Shown in pieces: positions 13,501-23,688 of a stretch of DNA of 64,000 nt. The notes under the pieces are model-generated. The model had not been told where the DNA came from and did no database searches. It worked only from the letters and a program-made list of their open reading frames with translations. How positions within the stretch are numbered: position 1 is the stretch's first letter; each line of letters starts with the position of its first letter. A program made the position numbers and the translations under genes. The stretch comes from Symsagittifera roscoffensis. Taxonomy: Eukaryota > Xenacoelomorpha > Acoela > Convolutidae. Where the stretch lies: positions 58,978,129-59,042,128 of the forward strand of contig NC_087062.1 in assembly GCF_963678635.1 (NCBI RefSeq), given 5' to 3'.

Positions 13501-16500
13501 TAATCTATCCAACCAGTCATAAAAAGAATCCTCATCTTACTTTCCACTCTGAAAAAAATGTTTGTATATGACTCAATTTAGTTGCAAATGGCAGTGTTTC
13601 TAAAACTTTCGTTACTAGTAAAGCACCCTGTATTTGTTTAAGCTTAGCATAGGGCTTTCGGTATCAGTTTTTCAAAAACTTAAGATGAAGAAACTTTTTA
13701 GCAATTGTTTGGAATATTTTTCAAAGTTTGTTTTGTTTTTGTTTTAGTTATACATAGTACTTAATTGTACGTTCAAACCAGAAACATATAAGCATATAGT
13801 TTATAAAATTATACGTTTACAAACTAAACCGGCCTGTGTGAATGCCAAAAAAAGCATCGGCTTGTCGGGAGCATCTCCATATTGGGATGATAACTGAGGC
13901 CAGCTAAAGCCACTGCTGGTATTCTAAGAAAGAGAACAAAGTTTTTCTTCAAACAAAATGTGACTGAAATTGAAATTAAGTTAAAAAAACAATTAATTTA
14001 AAAAGAAACCACCCAATGACCCAATGATCTATCCAACCAATCATTAAAAGAATCCTCAACCTACTTTCCACTCTGCAAAAATGTTTGTATATGACTTAAT
14101 TTAGTTGCAAATGGCAGTGTTTCTAAAATTTTCGTTACTTGTAAAACACCCTGTAATTGTTGAAGCTTAGCTTAGGGCTTTCGGCATCAGCTTTTCAAAA
14201 ACTAAAATGAAAAGTTTTTTTAGCAAATGTTTGGAACATTTTTTGAAAGTTTTTTTTTGTTTTTGTTTTAGTTATTATTATACATAGTACTTAATCTTAC
14301 GTTCAAACCAGAAACTTATAAGCATATATTTATAAAATTGTACGTTTACAAACTAAATCGGCTTGTGTGAATGCCAAAAAAGCATCGGCTTGTCGGGAGC
14401 ATCTCCATTTTGGGAAAATAATTGTGGCCAGCTAAAGCCATTGCTGGTATTCTAAGAAAGGGAACAAAGTTCTCCTACAAACAAAATGTGACTGAAATTG
14501 AAATTAAGTTTAAACAAATTAAATTGAAAAGAAACCACCCAACCACCCATTAATCTATCCAATCAATCATTATAAGAATCCTCATCTTACTTTCCACTAT
14601 GCAAAATTTTTTGTATATGACTCAATTCTGTTGCAAATGGCGGTATTTCTAAAATTTTTGTTACTAGTAAAACACCCTGTAATTGTTGAAGCTTAGCTTA
14701 GGGCTTTCGGCATCAGCTTTTCAAAAACTAAGATGAAAAGTTTTTTTAGCAAATGTTTGGAACATTTTTTGAAAGTTTTTTTTGTTTTTGTTTTAGTTAT
14801 AATTATACATAGTACTTAATTGTACGTTCAAACCAGAAACTTATAAGCATATAAATTATAAAATTATACGTTTACAAGCTAAATCGGCCAGTGTGAGTGC
14901 TAAAAAAAGCATCGGCTTGTCGGGAGCATCTCCATATTGGGATGATAATTGAGGCCAACTAAAGCCACTGCTGGTATTCTAAGAAAGGGAACAAAGTTTT
15001 TCTACAAACAAAGTGTGACTGAAATTGAAACTAATTTTAAAAAACAATTAAACTAAAAAAAACCACCCAATCACCCATTAATCTATCCAACCAATTATTA
15101 AAAGAATCCTCATCTTACTTTCCACTCTGCAAAATTTTTTGTATATGATTCAATTCTCTTGCAAATGGCAGTATTTCTAAAATTTTTGTTACTAGTAAAA
15201 CACCCTGTATTTGTTGAAGCTTAGCTTAGGGCTTTCGGTATCAGATTTTCAAAACCTTTAGATGAAAAAACTTTTTAACAATTGTTTGGAGCATTTTTCA
15301 CTGTTTTTTTTGTTTTTGTTTTAGTTATACATCATACTTAATTTCACGTTCAAACCAGAAACTTATAAGCATATAGTTTATAAAATTATACTTTTACAAA
15401 CTGGTTCGGCTTGTGTGAATGCCAAAAAAAGCATCGGCTGGTCGGGAGCATCTCCATATTGGGATGATAATTGAGGCCAGCTAAAGCGACTGCTGGTATT
15501 CTAAGAAAGAGAACAAAGTTTTTCTTCAAACAAAATGTGACTGAAATTGAAATTAAGTTAAAAAAAACAATTAAATTAAAAAGAAACCACCCAACGACCC
15601 ATTAATCTATCCGCAATCATTAAAAGAATCCTCAACCTACTTTTCACTCTGCAAAATTGTTTGTATATGACTTAATTTAGTTGCAAATGGCAGTGTTTCT
15701 AAAATTTTCGTTACTTGTAAAACACCCTGTAATTGTTGAAGCTTAGCTTAGGGCTTTCGGCATCAGCTTTTCAAAAACTAAGATGAAAAGTTTTTTTAGC
15801 AAATGTTTGGAACATTTTTTGAAAGTTTTTTTTTGTTTTAGTTTCAATTATACATAGTACTAAATTGTAAGTTCAAACCAGAAACTTATAAGCATATAGT
15901 TTATGAAATTATACGTTTACAAATTAAATCGGCCTGTGTGAATGCCAAAAAAGCATCGGCTTGTCGGGATCATCTCCATATTGGGATGATAATTGAGGCC
16001 AACTAAAGCCACTGCTGGTATTCTAAGAAAGAGAACAAAGTTTTTCTTCAAACAAAATGTGACTGAAATTGAAATTAAGTTAAAAAAACAATTAAATTAA
16101 AAAAAACCACCCAATCACCCATTAATCTATCCAACCAATTATTAAAAGAATCCTCATCTTACTTTCCACTCTGCAAAATTTTTTGTATATGATTCAATTC
16201 TCTTGCAAATGGCAGTATTTCTAAAATTTTTGTTACTAGTAAAACACCCTGTATTTGTTGAAGCTTAGCTTAGGGCTTTCGGTATCAGATTGTCAAAACC
16301 TTTAGATGAAAAAACTTTTTAACAATTGTTTGGAGCATTTTTCACTGTTTTTTTTGTTTTTGTTTTAGTTATACATCATACTTAATTTCACGTTCAAACC
16401 AGAAACTTATAAGCATATAGTTTATAAAATTATACTTTTACAAACTGGTTCGGCTTGTGTGAATGCCAAAAAAAGCATCGGCTGGTCGGGAGCATCTCCA

Positions 16501-19500
16501 TATTGGGATGATAATTGAGGCCAGCTAAAGCGACTGCTGGTATTCTAAGAAAAAGAACAAAGTTTTTCTTCAAACAAAATGTGACTGAAATTGAAATTAA
16601 GTTAAAAAAAAACAATTAAATTAAAAAGAAACCACCCAACGACCCATTAATCTATCCGCAATCATTAAAAGAATCCTCAACCTACTTTTCACTCTGCAAA
16701 ATTGTTTGTATATGACTTAATTTAGTTGCAAATGGCAGTGTTTCTAAAATTTTCGTTACTTGTAAAACACCCTGTAATTGTTGAAGCTTAGCTTAGGGCT
16801 TTCGGCATCAGCTTTTCAAAAACTAAGATGAAAAGTTTTTTTAGCAAATGTTTGGAACATTTTTTGAAAGTTTTTTTTTTGTTTTAGTTTCAATTATACA
16901 TAGTACTAAATTGTAAGTTCAAACCAGAAACTTATAAGCATATAGTTTATGAAATTATACGTTTACAAATTAAATCGGCCTGTGTGAATGCCAAAAAAAG
17001 CATCGGCTTGTCGGGATCATCTCCATATTGGGATGATAATTGAGGCCAACTAAAGCCACTGCTGGTATTCTAAGAAAGAGAACAAAGTTTTTCTTCAAAC
17101 AAAATGTGACTGAAATTGAAATTAAGTTAAAAAAAACAATTAAATTAAAAAGAAACCACCCAACGACCCATTAATCTAACCGCAATCATTAAAAGAATCT
17201 TCATCTTACTTTCCACTCTGCAAAATTTTTTGTAAATGACTCAATTCTGTTGCAAATGGCAGTTTTTCTAAAATTTTCGTTACTAGTAAAACACCCTGTA
17301 ACTGTTGAAGCTTAGCTTAGGGCTTTAGGCATCAGCTTTTCAAAAACTAAGATGAAAAGTTTTTTTAGCAAATGTTTGGAACATTATTTGAAAGTTTATT
17401 TTTTGTTTTAGTTTCAATTATACATAGTACTAAATTGTACGTTCAAACCAGAAACTTATAAGCATATAGTTTATGAAATTATACGTTTACAAATTAAATC
17501 GGCCTGTGTGAATGCCAAAAAAAGCATCGGCTTGTCGGGAGCATCTCCATATTGGGATAATAATTGAGGCCAACTAAAGCCACTGCTGGTATTCTAAGAA
17601 AGGGAACAAATTTTTTCTACAAACAAAGTGTGACTGAAATTAAAACTAAATTTAAAAAACAATTAAACTAAAAAAACCACTCAATCACCCATTAATCTAT
17701 CCAACCAATTATTAAAAGAATCCTCATCTTACTTTCCACTCTGCAAACTTTTTTGTATATGATTCAATTCTGTTGCAAATGGCAGTATTTCTAAAATTTT
17801 TGTTACTAGTAAAACACCCTGTTTTTGTTGAAGCTTAGCTTAGGGCTTTCAGTATCAGATTTTCAAAAACTTAAGATGAAAAAACTTTTTAACAATTGTT
17901 TGGAACATTTTTCACTGTTTTTTTTTGTTTTTGTTTTAGTTATACATAATACTTAATTTCACGTTCAAACCAGAAACTTATAAGCATATAGTTTATAAAA
18001 TTATACGTTTACAAACTGGTTCGGCTTGTGTGAATGCCAAAAAAAAGCATCGGCTGGTCGGGAGCATCTCCATATTGGGATGATAATTGAGGCCAGCTAA
18101 AGCCACTGCTGGTATTCTAAGAAAGGAAACAAAGTTCTTCTACAAACAAAATGTGACTCAAATTGAAATTAAATTAAAAAAACAAGTTTGGAAAGTAACT
18201 GTGGTCGGAACCTTATGTGCTACTTGCTCAGCAACAAGCAAATTTTGTTTCGGTTATTTTTTTGTGCGTTTTGAAACAGTAATGAAGTATCCGTCTTTTT
18301 TAAAAGTTGTCAAGCTTGTAGCTGACTTGACTTTATAAACTAAATCGGCTTGTGTGAATGCCAAAAAAGCATCGGCTTGTCGGGAGCATCTCCATTTTGG
18401 GAAAATAATTGTGGCCAGCTAAAGCCACTGCTGGTATTCTAAGAAAGGGAACAAAGTTCTCCTACAAACAAAATGTGACTGAAATTGAAATTAAGTTAAA
18501 AAAAAACAATTAAATTGAAAAGAAACCACCCAACCACCCATTAATCTATCCAACCAATCATTGAAAGAATCCTCATCTTACTTTCCACTCTGCAAAAAAT
18601 GTTTGTATATGACTCAATTTATTTGCAAATGGCAGTGTTTCAAACTTTTTCGTTACTAGTAAAACACCGTGTATTTGTTGAAGCTTAGCTTAGGGCTTCC
18701 GGCATCAGTTTTTTAAAAATTTAAGATGAAAAGTTTTTTGAGCAAATGTTTGGAACGTTTTTGAAAGTTTTTTTTTGTTTTTGATTTAATTGTACATAGT
18801 ACTTAATCTTACGTTCAAACCAGAAAATTATTACATACAGTTTATAAAAATATTATTTTACAAACTAAATCGGCTTGTGTGAATGCCAAAAAAAGCATCG
18901 GCTTGTCGGGAGCAGCTCCATTTTGGGAAAATAATTGTGGCCAGCTAAAGCCACTGCTGGTATTCTAAGAAAGGGAACAAAGTTCTCCTACAAACAAAAT
19001 GTGACTGAAATTGAAATTAAGTTAAAAAAAAACAATTAAATTAAAAAGAAACCACCCAACCACCCATTAATCTATCCAACCAATCATTAAAAGAATCCTC
19101 ATTTTACTTTCCACTCTGCAAAAATTTTTGTATATGACTCAATTTATTTGCAAATGGCAGTGTTTCTAATTTTTTCGTTACTAGTAAAACACCGTGTATT
19201 TGTTGAAGCTTAGCTTAGGGCTTCCGGCATCAGTTTTTTAAAAATTTAGGATGAAAAGTTTTGTTAGCAAATGTTTGGAACATTTTTTGAAAGTTTTTTT
19301 TTGTTTTTGTTTTAGTTATAATTATACATAGTACTTAATTTTACGTTCAAACCAGAAACTTATAAGTATATAGTTTATAAAACTATACGTTTACAAACTA
19401 GTTCGGCTTGTGTGAATGTCAAAAAAAGCATCGGCTTGTCGGAAGCATCTCCGTATTGGGAAGATAATTTTGGCCAGCTAAAGCCACTGCTGGTATTCTA

Positions 19501-21262
19501 AGAAAGGAAACAAAGTTCTTCTACAAACAAAATGTGACTCAAATTGAAATTAAATTAAAAAAACAAGTTTGGAAAGTAACTGTGGTCGGAACCTTATGTG
19601 CTACTTGCTCAGCAACAAGCAAATTTTGTTTCGGTTATTTTTTTGTGCGTTTTGAAACAGTAATGAAGTATCCGTCTTTTTTAAAAGTTGTCAAGCTTGT
19701 AGCTGACCTGATGCTCATGAGGATATCGCCGGTGGGGTGAACTCTGAAGAAGACGTTCTCCTTTGTGACCTGGTGCACGTTGGAGGTGATTTCGGTCTGG
19801 AAGAAAGAGTCCGGCAGCCACAGGAAGTCTATCAAGTCCTGCGAAAGTGGAATTGGCTTGCTCCCATTGTAGGCCAATCGGGGGTCCCTCCAGTACTGGC
19901 GGAAGTACATGCCCACTTTGAATGTCTGTGCCGTGAAAAAAAACAGAAGCAGGTTAACAACTTTCGATTTCAATCATCAATCTAGAAACTATTCAGCGGA
20001 TTTTTCCAAAAATTGGGAATAACATTTACAGATATTTATACAGCCGTTGGAGTTGATTAAGACGTTGGAGCGAAATAAAATCGTTCGAGACTTCAGTGAG
20101 GGGTTTTAGTGACAAAAAATTGATGCTAACTTTTAGCTTAAAATGTTTATTTGCGTTTTTAAATGGATGAAACACAAAGTTATTAGAAAAGTGTCTTGAT
20201 GGAAGTTCGCAATTTCTCATTCTGTCGTGAAAATTTCAATTAATGCTGTTTACTAACTTTACTGGTTAATGCGTGAAAAATCACACGCGCAATTTTTTTT
20301 TCACTCCAGCTGAGGAAACTTCTGGGAGTTTCGAACTCACCATGTCGACCTCTGAAACTGGCCCCACGTTGACCACGTAAATGTTCACAGACACTTCCAC
20401 TGGATCCCCTGGAACAGAAACAAAAACTGAAGTGGCAAGACAGAAGACGCATCAAAAATTACAAGAAGTGCCATAGTGCTGAAAGCAAAGTGGTTGTGAT
20501 TTTGACCAATAACTAACATTTCATTCGATAGCTATGCAAAGAATATTTATTTTTCGACCGCATTTTATCCAGAAGATAATTGAAAAAATTGAAAAAAAAA
20601 ACATATTTTTATTGTTCTTTTTTGTTAATTTTTTAAACATCTTTTTTGTTCAAATTTCCTGTCATGATTTTTACAAAAAGAAAAAGAAATTGAAAAAGCT
20701 AAAATGAGTGCTAATAATAGTTCTAATGACGTCAAAAACGTAAGTCGAATTAAACTTGGAGATTCGCCTCTATAATTCAAATTGAGCATTTTAGCCTGAA
20801 AATTGAATTTTTTTTCGACGCTGAGACAACTGATTTAAAGATTTTCTAGAATCGAAGCCCGAATTAAAGGACATTCAATTGATACAATTTTGAACCCCCA
20901 AAGAGCTTTCTTTGAGGTAAGAGGGCACCTTCAAATTATATGTTAAGTTTTTGGTGAGAGAAAAACTGCAACACATTTTTAGGATGTTTCCAAACTTGCG
21001 CATCTGTTGGAATCAAACTTCCGACCTTTAGATCGAAGAGTAATCACACTAGCTACTGTGCCAGCCTGTGACAAGGGACAAGCTGAAGTTTAGCACAGTG
21101 ATGTTGTTAAATGACTCACTATTAAAGTATGTGGTTGGTCTGAGTCTCCTCTCGTAGGTGCTGTTAGACAACATCTCCAGTAACTTCTTCTCGTCATCGA
21201 AACATAAACCCATTCTGCCAGCGCATAGTAACACCAGTGACATTTGCACCCAGCCACAATAT
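7447..21262 (-). CDS. Cys-loop ligand-gated channel subunit (GABA-A/glycine type), 5' five exons
   Basis: Five minus-strand exons (21262-21120, 20408-20341, 19925-19708, 9149-9067, 7590-7447) join with matching phases and canonical splice sites. They give the extracellular ligand-binding domain of a pentameric channel subunit of the inhibitory GABA-A/glycine class, a plasma-membrane receptor. Landmarks in order: N-terminal helix, loop D region YFRQYW followed by RDPRLAY, loop A region LWLPDSFF, the signature Cys loop with exactly 13 residues between cysteines (CPMNLKFFPMDRQIC), then SYGYTTEDVRYSW. The sequence stops at SLSTG, where RDL-type subunits continue with the NYSRL segment before M1. 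No M1-M4 exons were found between 1 and 7446, so the gene continues off the left edge. The PMN/PMD Cys loop and the STG ending favour an RDL/GABA-like subunit, but ligand and ion selectivity cannot be settled without M2. Intron 3 is about 10.6 kb. Confidence 0.93.
7591..9066 (-). other. receptor intron 4
   Basis: Between the firm acceptor at 7591 and donor at 9066. It holds the GC-richer stretch at 8129-8400 and another at 8500-8750 (open on both strands, CTCTGCCCTCTACCCAGAGA-type sequence), neither recognised. The rest is AT-rich. Confidence 0.7.
8129..8400 (-). other. GC-richer open stretch in receptor intron 4, unrecognised
   Basis: The minus strand is open through TTGESGFRSIGIATRLM, SPGSEVTPSYLWVLL, PCVNFYLNKWAFIALRGL and then a stop. 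The composition is unlike the AT-rich surroundings. No family is recognised and no convincing splice sites were seen, so it may be an old insertion rather than an exon of the receptor. Confidence 0.25.
9067..9149 (-). CDS. Cys-loop receptor exon carrying the disulphide loop
   Basis: An 83-bp exon following acceptor tatttcag. Its first G completes the Arg codon begun in exon 3. It reads ATVISRCPMNLKFFPMDRQ then ICELRIAS, with donor GTGAGT leaving one T. The two cysteines flank 13 residues including F-P-M-D, the hallmark of the superfamily. It lies 10.6 kb from the previous exon, across the satellite array. Confidence 0.95.
9192..9208 (+). mobile_element. solitary hAT MITE end
   Basis: CAGGGGCGGATCCAGGG stands alone, with no family interior following. 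It is either a remnant end or the outer end of a larger rearranged insertion reaching to 9946. Confidence 0.45.
9276..9490. repeat. short relative of the CCCGGG/TTATCATACA element
   Basis: CCCGGGTTGAAAAAGAATGC is followed by alternating direct and inverted copies of GCTTATCATACAATTCCATA and TATGGAATTGTATGATA through 9470. Base pairing among them would give a branched hairpin. The right-hand CCCGGG end is not seen. Confidence 0.6.
9627..9946 (+). mobile_element. hAT-type MITE, same family, internally shortened
   Basis: Starts CAGGGGCGGACTTAGG and ends CTAGATCCGCTCCTG. About 320 bp. No matching 8-bp flanks, so age or rearrangement has removed them. It lies in receptor intron 3, close to the left of the palindrome. 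Confidence 0.8.
10203..10464. mobile_element. long perfect-looking palindrome (fold-back MITE), ~262 bp
   Basis: The left arm AATTCCGCAATTGATGTAAT ... CGGTTTACTGTACGCA ... AAACGCGCCTTAAAAAATTT is mirrored by the right arm AAATTTTTTAAAGGCGCGTT ... TGCGTACAGTAAGCCG ... ATTACATCAAGTGCGGAATT. Arms are about 125 bp and over 90% identical, with almost no spacer. It would extrude a cruciform or, transcribed, a long hairpin. It lies in receptor intron 3. Confidence 0.9.
10722..10972 (+). mobile_element. decayed 3' half of a hAT MITE
   Basis: Matches the family interior only loosely (GGCGCGAAAAA, CAGGGTCT, GGTCGACCTCAATAAA, GAAAATC) and ends TGGATCCAGCCCATG. No 5' half and no target duplication are visible. 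Confidence 0.5.
10973..11589. other. intronic DNA left of the satellite array
   Basis: Unique-looking AT-rich sequence. No clear family K 5' end (GTTCYGACC) was found here that could pair with the 3' terminus beside exon 3. Confidence 0.5.
11590..19562. repeat. satellite array, about 16 units of ~525 bp, inside receptor intron 3
   Basis: I located the core motif GCATCGG in each unit at about 11754, 12284, 12806, 13331, 13854, 14382, 14909, 15431, 15953, 16474, 17000, 17524, 18047, 18369, 18894 and 19428. Spacing is 521-534 bp except for one step of 322 bp. Each unit has a well-kept, GC-richer core of about 110 bp (cggcttgtgtgaatgcc ... catcggcttgtcgggagc ... ggccagctaaagccactgctgg ... ttctaagaaaggg), containing a CCAGC/GCTGG hairpin. 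The core is followed by an A-rich block, a CCACCC-rich block and a T-rich block. No open frame persists through units. Units 8-9 and 10-11 form a near-identical dimer of about 1043 bp, a sign of recent unequal exchange. Confidence 0.97.
18121..18333. repeat. second copy of the exon 3 donor-side flank inside the array
   Basis: About 210 bp here match 19501-19709 almost perfectly. The copy runs up to gtagctgac, which on the minus strand is the exon 3 donor GTCAGC, and diverges where the exon proper begins. It replaces part of a satellite unit, explaining the 322-bp spacing. It carries a potential decoy 5' splice site (18326-18321). Confidence 0.9.
19582..19630 (+). mobile_element. family K-like 3' terminus beside exon 3
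   Basis: GGTCGGAACCTTATGTGCTA followed by CTTGCTCAGCAACAAGC matches the K terminus at 1600-1629 and 7230-7266. It immediately follows the satellite array, and an identical copy lies at 18203-18251. It suggests that the array sits within, or next to, the 3' end of a large K-type element. Confidence 0.55.
19708..19925 (-). CDS. Cys-loop receptor exon, loops D, A and E
   Basis: A 218-bp exon with acceptor cacggcacag and donor GTCAGC, phase 0 in and phase 2 out. It encodes TFKVGMYFRQYW, RDPRLAYNG, LWLPDSFFQTE, VHQVTKENVFFRVHPTGDIL and MSI plus two bases of Arg. All are landmark segments of the anionic Cys-loop family, and the W-x-P-D-x-F-F motif is diagnostic. The donor is weak (GTCAGC rather than GTGAGT). 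Its intronic flank is duplicated at about 18.1-18.33 kb. Confidence 0.95.
20341..20408 (-). CDS. Cys-loop receptor exon, beta1 region
   Basis: A 68-bp exon between acceptor ttccag and donor GTGAGT, entering in phase 2-of-3 and leaving in phase 0. It encodes GDPVEVSVNIYVVNVGPVSE followed by VDM. This matches the conserved beta1-beta2 stretch of GABA/glycine subunits, where the family shows V-x-V-x-I-x-V-x-x-I and an S-E-x-x-M ending. Exons of this size at this position are usual in the family. Confidence 0.92.
20995..21066 (-). mobile_element. tRNA-like SINE head, minus strand
   Basis: Reverse complement reads TGGCACAGTAGCTAGTGTGA (A box) and GAAGTTTGATTCC (B box) with tRNA-like spacing. No body similar to the other SINEs follows. 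It lies in the intron directly after the first receptor exon. A decayed tRNA gene is the alternative. Confidence 0.5.
21120..21262 (-). CDS. Cys-loop receptor exon 1 or 2 (N-terminus)
   Basis: The exon encodes the mature N-terminus (DDEKKLLEML, then a possible glycosylation site NST, then RRLRPTTYF). The donor is GTGAGT directly after 21120, leaving one base (phase 1), which with GG of the next exon makes Arg. An in-frame ATG lies at 21243-21241 and is followed by a short hydrophobic run (MSLVLLCAG), possibly the signal peptide. A pyrimidine-rich acceptor (tttttgcacag) ending at 21263 is equally plausible, in which case the signal peptide begins in an upstream exon. The 3' boundary is firm; the 5' boundary is a choice between these two. 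Confidence 0.8.
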
Positions 21263-21320
21263 CTGTGCAAAAATAAGTCTTAACTTTACCCACAAATGTC
21301 ATTACTTTCACCATAGTAGT

Positions 21321-21555
21321 GGCTTTCAGCATAGTGGCAAGGCGTTCGCTTTTAGAACGTCAGATTCACTGTTCGATATCCTGCCATGACAATGATAGTG
21401 TGTGAGGACAAGCTCTAACTTGACCTCTATATTCAGGTTTCAGGTACCACAGCTAGACGATTTCGGCTGCAATATTGCGGCACCACGTGAAAATTTTAGA
21501 CCCAAAAACGTCCCTGATTCGCATAAAATGAGCGTTGCTCAGCAAAAATAATTTA
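21321..21555 (+). mobile_element. tRNA-derived SINE, copy 1
   Basis: The head contains a pol III A-box-like AGCATAGTGGCAAGGCG and a B-box-like TGTTCGATATCC about 30 bp later. The body ATGATAGTGTGTGAGGACAA and GCACCACGTGAAAATTTTAG is shared with 34.5 kb. It lies just upstream of the first receptor exon in the window. Confidence 0.75.
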
Positions 21556-22580
21556 ATATGAACGCAGTGAAATATGTAATATGAAGAAGTATGAGAAAAA
21601 GGCCCACGAATCACAATTAATTAACATATTTTTTTTACAGGTAATTGCATATCGCTGTAGTGCATCAAAAAATTTCCGAATCTGAAAAGTTTCCGAATTT
21701 TTTTGCCATTCTTTGCCAAAAAAAGCAGTTTTTCCTCTTTTAGACGTTGTCACCATAATTTTATCGAGTGGCAACCGCAATTTTGTAAGTTTTGCAGTAT
21801 TGTTTTTAAAAAAACGTTAAATTACCAATACTAAACTCAGAGCAAAGGTCATTAATTCAGAAAGGGATCTATTCCTATTATCAAAAAGTTAGCTGTTCAC
21901 TTTTCAGATAAATCTCTAGTGGAATCTCTGCTAGCAAAAGCCTTTTATGGTTTGTTAGTTTTACCGGATTGGTAAAAACTATTTTGCGTCTAAAAATTTA
22001 TAAAAAAAGTTAACCGGATTCTGTGCAAAGAGTACGAAATGTTCCAAGCACATTTAAAAATTACATTTAGCTTTTTTAACGTTTTTTGTTCAAACTTAAG
22101 TGATGTAAATAATTTCAAAACTGCAAAAATGCGATAACTTGGTAAATTAGATCATAGCTGAAATAATGTAGAAATTTCAAAGGTTAAATAGATTGTCTCT
22201 GATCATGTCACTTGCAAGTTTTGTGTCATTTGGTCAGCAAAAAGTTTTAAGAAATTCAGACCACTTCATCTCGAAACTGAGAAATTGTTTTTGTAATATA
22301 TTTTATAGAAAAAATAACGACTAATAGTGACACCACTATGATACCACATCTGTACTCTAAAAAATTGGCTAAAATTGGGCGGGAATACACTAAATATTCT
22401 ACAGTTTTCTCCTCATTTAAGTGAAGCGGTCGAGATAACAAGGATAGCCCTCATTGTGCAAGTAGCAAAAAACTTTCCGATCTCGAATGAAGATGAATGA
22501 AAATTTAAAACCAAAGAATTGATTCTGGATGGAAAAAAAAATAGAACAGTCTTTGTGACTCTGAGGTAAACTTTTTGAAA
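21556..22580. other. AT-rich DNA upstream of the receptor exons
   Basis: No exon, promoter or repeat is recognised other than the family K terminus at 22439. The first receptor exon and promoter, if separate, could lie here or farther right. Confidence 0.4.
22439..22490 (-). mobile_element. family K 3' end, minus strand
   Basis: Reverse complement reads ATCGGAAAGTTTTTTGCTAC then TTGCACAATG and CTATCCTTGT, matching the K terminus at 7266. The rest of the element towards higher coordinates is too diverged for me to bound. Confidence 0.5.
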
Positions 22581-22588
22581 TTTATGGG

Positions 22589-23019
22589 CAGTAGCGGATT
22601 TAGGGAGGGGGGGCGGGGGGGACGTTTCCTTCTCGCCTCAGGGATTCGACTCCCTTCCGACCCAAAGGGTCCCCCTTTGTACTATTTTGAGATATCTATT
22701 TTTGGCTGACTGACCTGAAAACTTTTATAAAGGCGCCTTCGGTGCCAATCTATACTGAGTGGGAGCGCGCGCCGAAAAAACGCGATTTTTTGGTCGACGT
22801 TTTCCAAAAACTGCTTAAAAACGCCTTTTTTGGCCTTTTTTTAATAAAAAATTTGCCTGCGGCGGAGAAATTTGGTCAAATTAGGGTTTTCATAGTGGTT
22901 CGGGAGAGCTCAGTGGGTTTGGTCGACCCAAAAAAAAGGTCGACAAAACTTTCAAATTTTTTGAAAATCCACCCCACACCCCCCCCCCCTCCCTCGAGAA
23001 ATTCCTAGAATCGCGCCTA
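22589..23019 (+). mobile_element. hAT-type MITE, same family, 8-bp duplication TTTATGGG
   Basis: Starts CAGTAGCGGATTTAGG and ends CCTAGAATCGCGCCTA. TTTATGGG occurs directly before (22581-22588) and after (23020-23027). The interior matches 43559-43991 throughout (ATCCACC-rich end, GGCGCC block, GGTCGAC blocks). Confidence 0.9.
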
Positions 23020-23688
23020 TTTATGGGGTATAAATCACATTTAAAAAAATTTACTTATGATAACACACTTGGCATCTCTACGAGTTTTTTTTAAGGTTGT
23101 TTCGAAAATGGCTGGAAAGATAACACACTTTTTTTATAGCTCCTTCGCACTTGCATTTGCATTTTTTCCTTGATTTAATCGTATGACTACCTTTCTAAAT
23201 AAATGTACTCGTATTAAAAACATGTTTTCCATAGTTGAAAGCAAGAAACAATTTTCAGTGTTTTGCTACGAAATGCAAACCAGCAACCAAGATTTTTCTC
23301 ATACTGAAATGTCCATTGCTAAAACTGCAAAAAGTTTGCAGGTTAATTTACTTTTTGAGATACGCTTTTCACTGTTATTAGTTTTCACACAATTTGATTT
23401 AAAAAATCCGTGTTTGCCTTCTCTGAGAACCTCATTGCGTCTTTTGATTCTGCTGGGCAAAATACTTTTTATATAGAGGACAAATTAACAGAGAAATACT
23501 CTGTTTGCAAGAAGTTGACAACATTTTCAATCATATAATTCCCATTCATTTAATGAAAAACAGCATCCACTTCTACCATTCTTCCCAACCCACTTCAAAT
23601 TTCTCTCATCTCTAGATATGCATGACTAGCGTTCTTCCATCAACTATTTAAATGCAAATTCTTTCAAGCATTTAATTTTTTCCTTTTT
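23020..23688. other. unassigned DNA
   Basis: A plus-strand open stretch of 97 codons at 23183-23476 has mixed composition and no recognisable domain. Nothing else was seen. Confidence 0.4.

Noticed and set aside
16430-16615. 61-codon minus-strand open frame in a satellite unit
   Set aside because: It is not maintained in the other units, and stops appear in the same place elsewhere in the array.
11590-19562. Satellite units as tandem 5S rRNA, U-snRNA or spliced-leader RNA genes (unit size of ~500 bp is typical of these)
   Set aside because: The core does not match the 5S, U1, U2, U4, U5 or U6 sequences I know. The T-rich GCTTTTTTTGGC on the minus strand falls in a hairpin loop rather than in a single-stranded Sm-type site, and no leader followed by a donor was found.
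11590-19562. CRISPR-like array
   Set aside because: Units are 525 bp, diverged throughout, in a eukaryotic intron, with no short repeat/unique spacer pattern.
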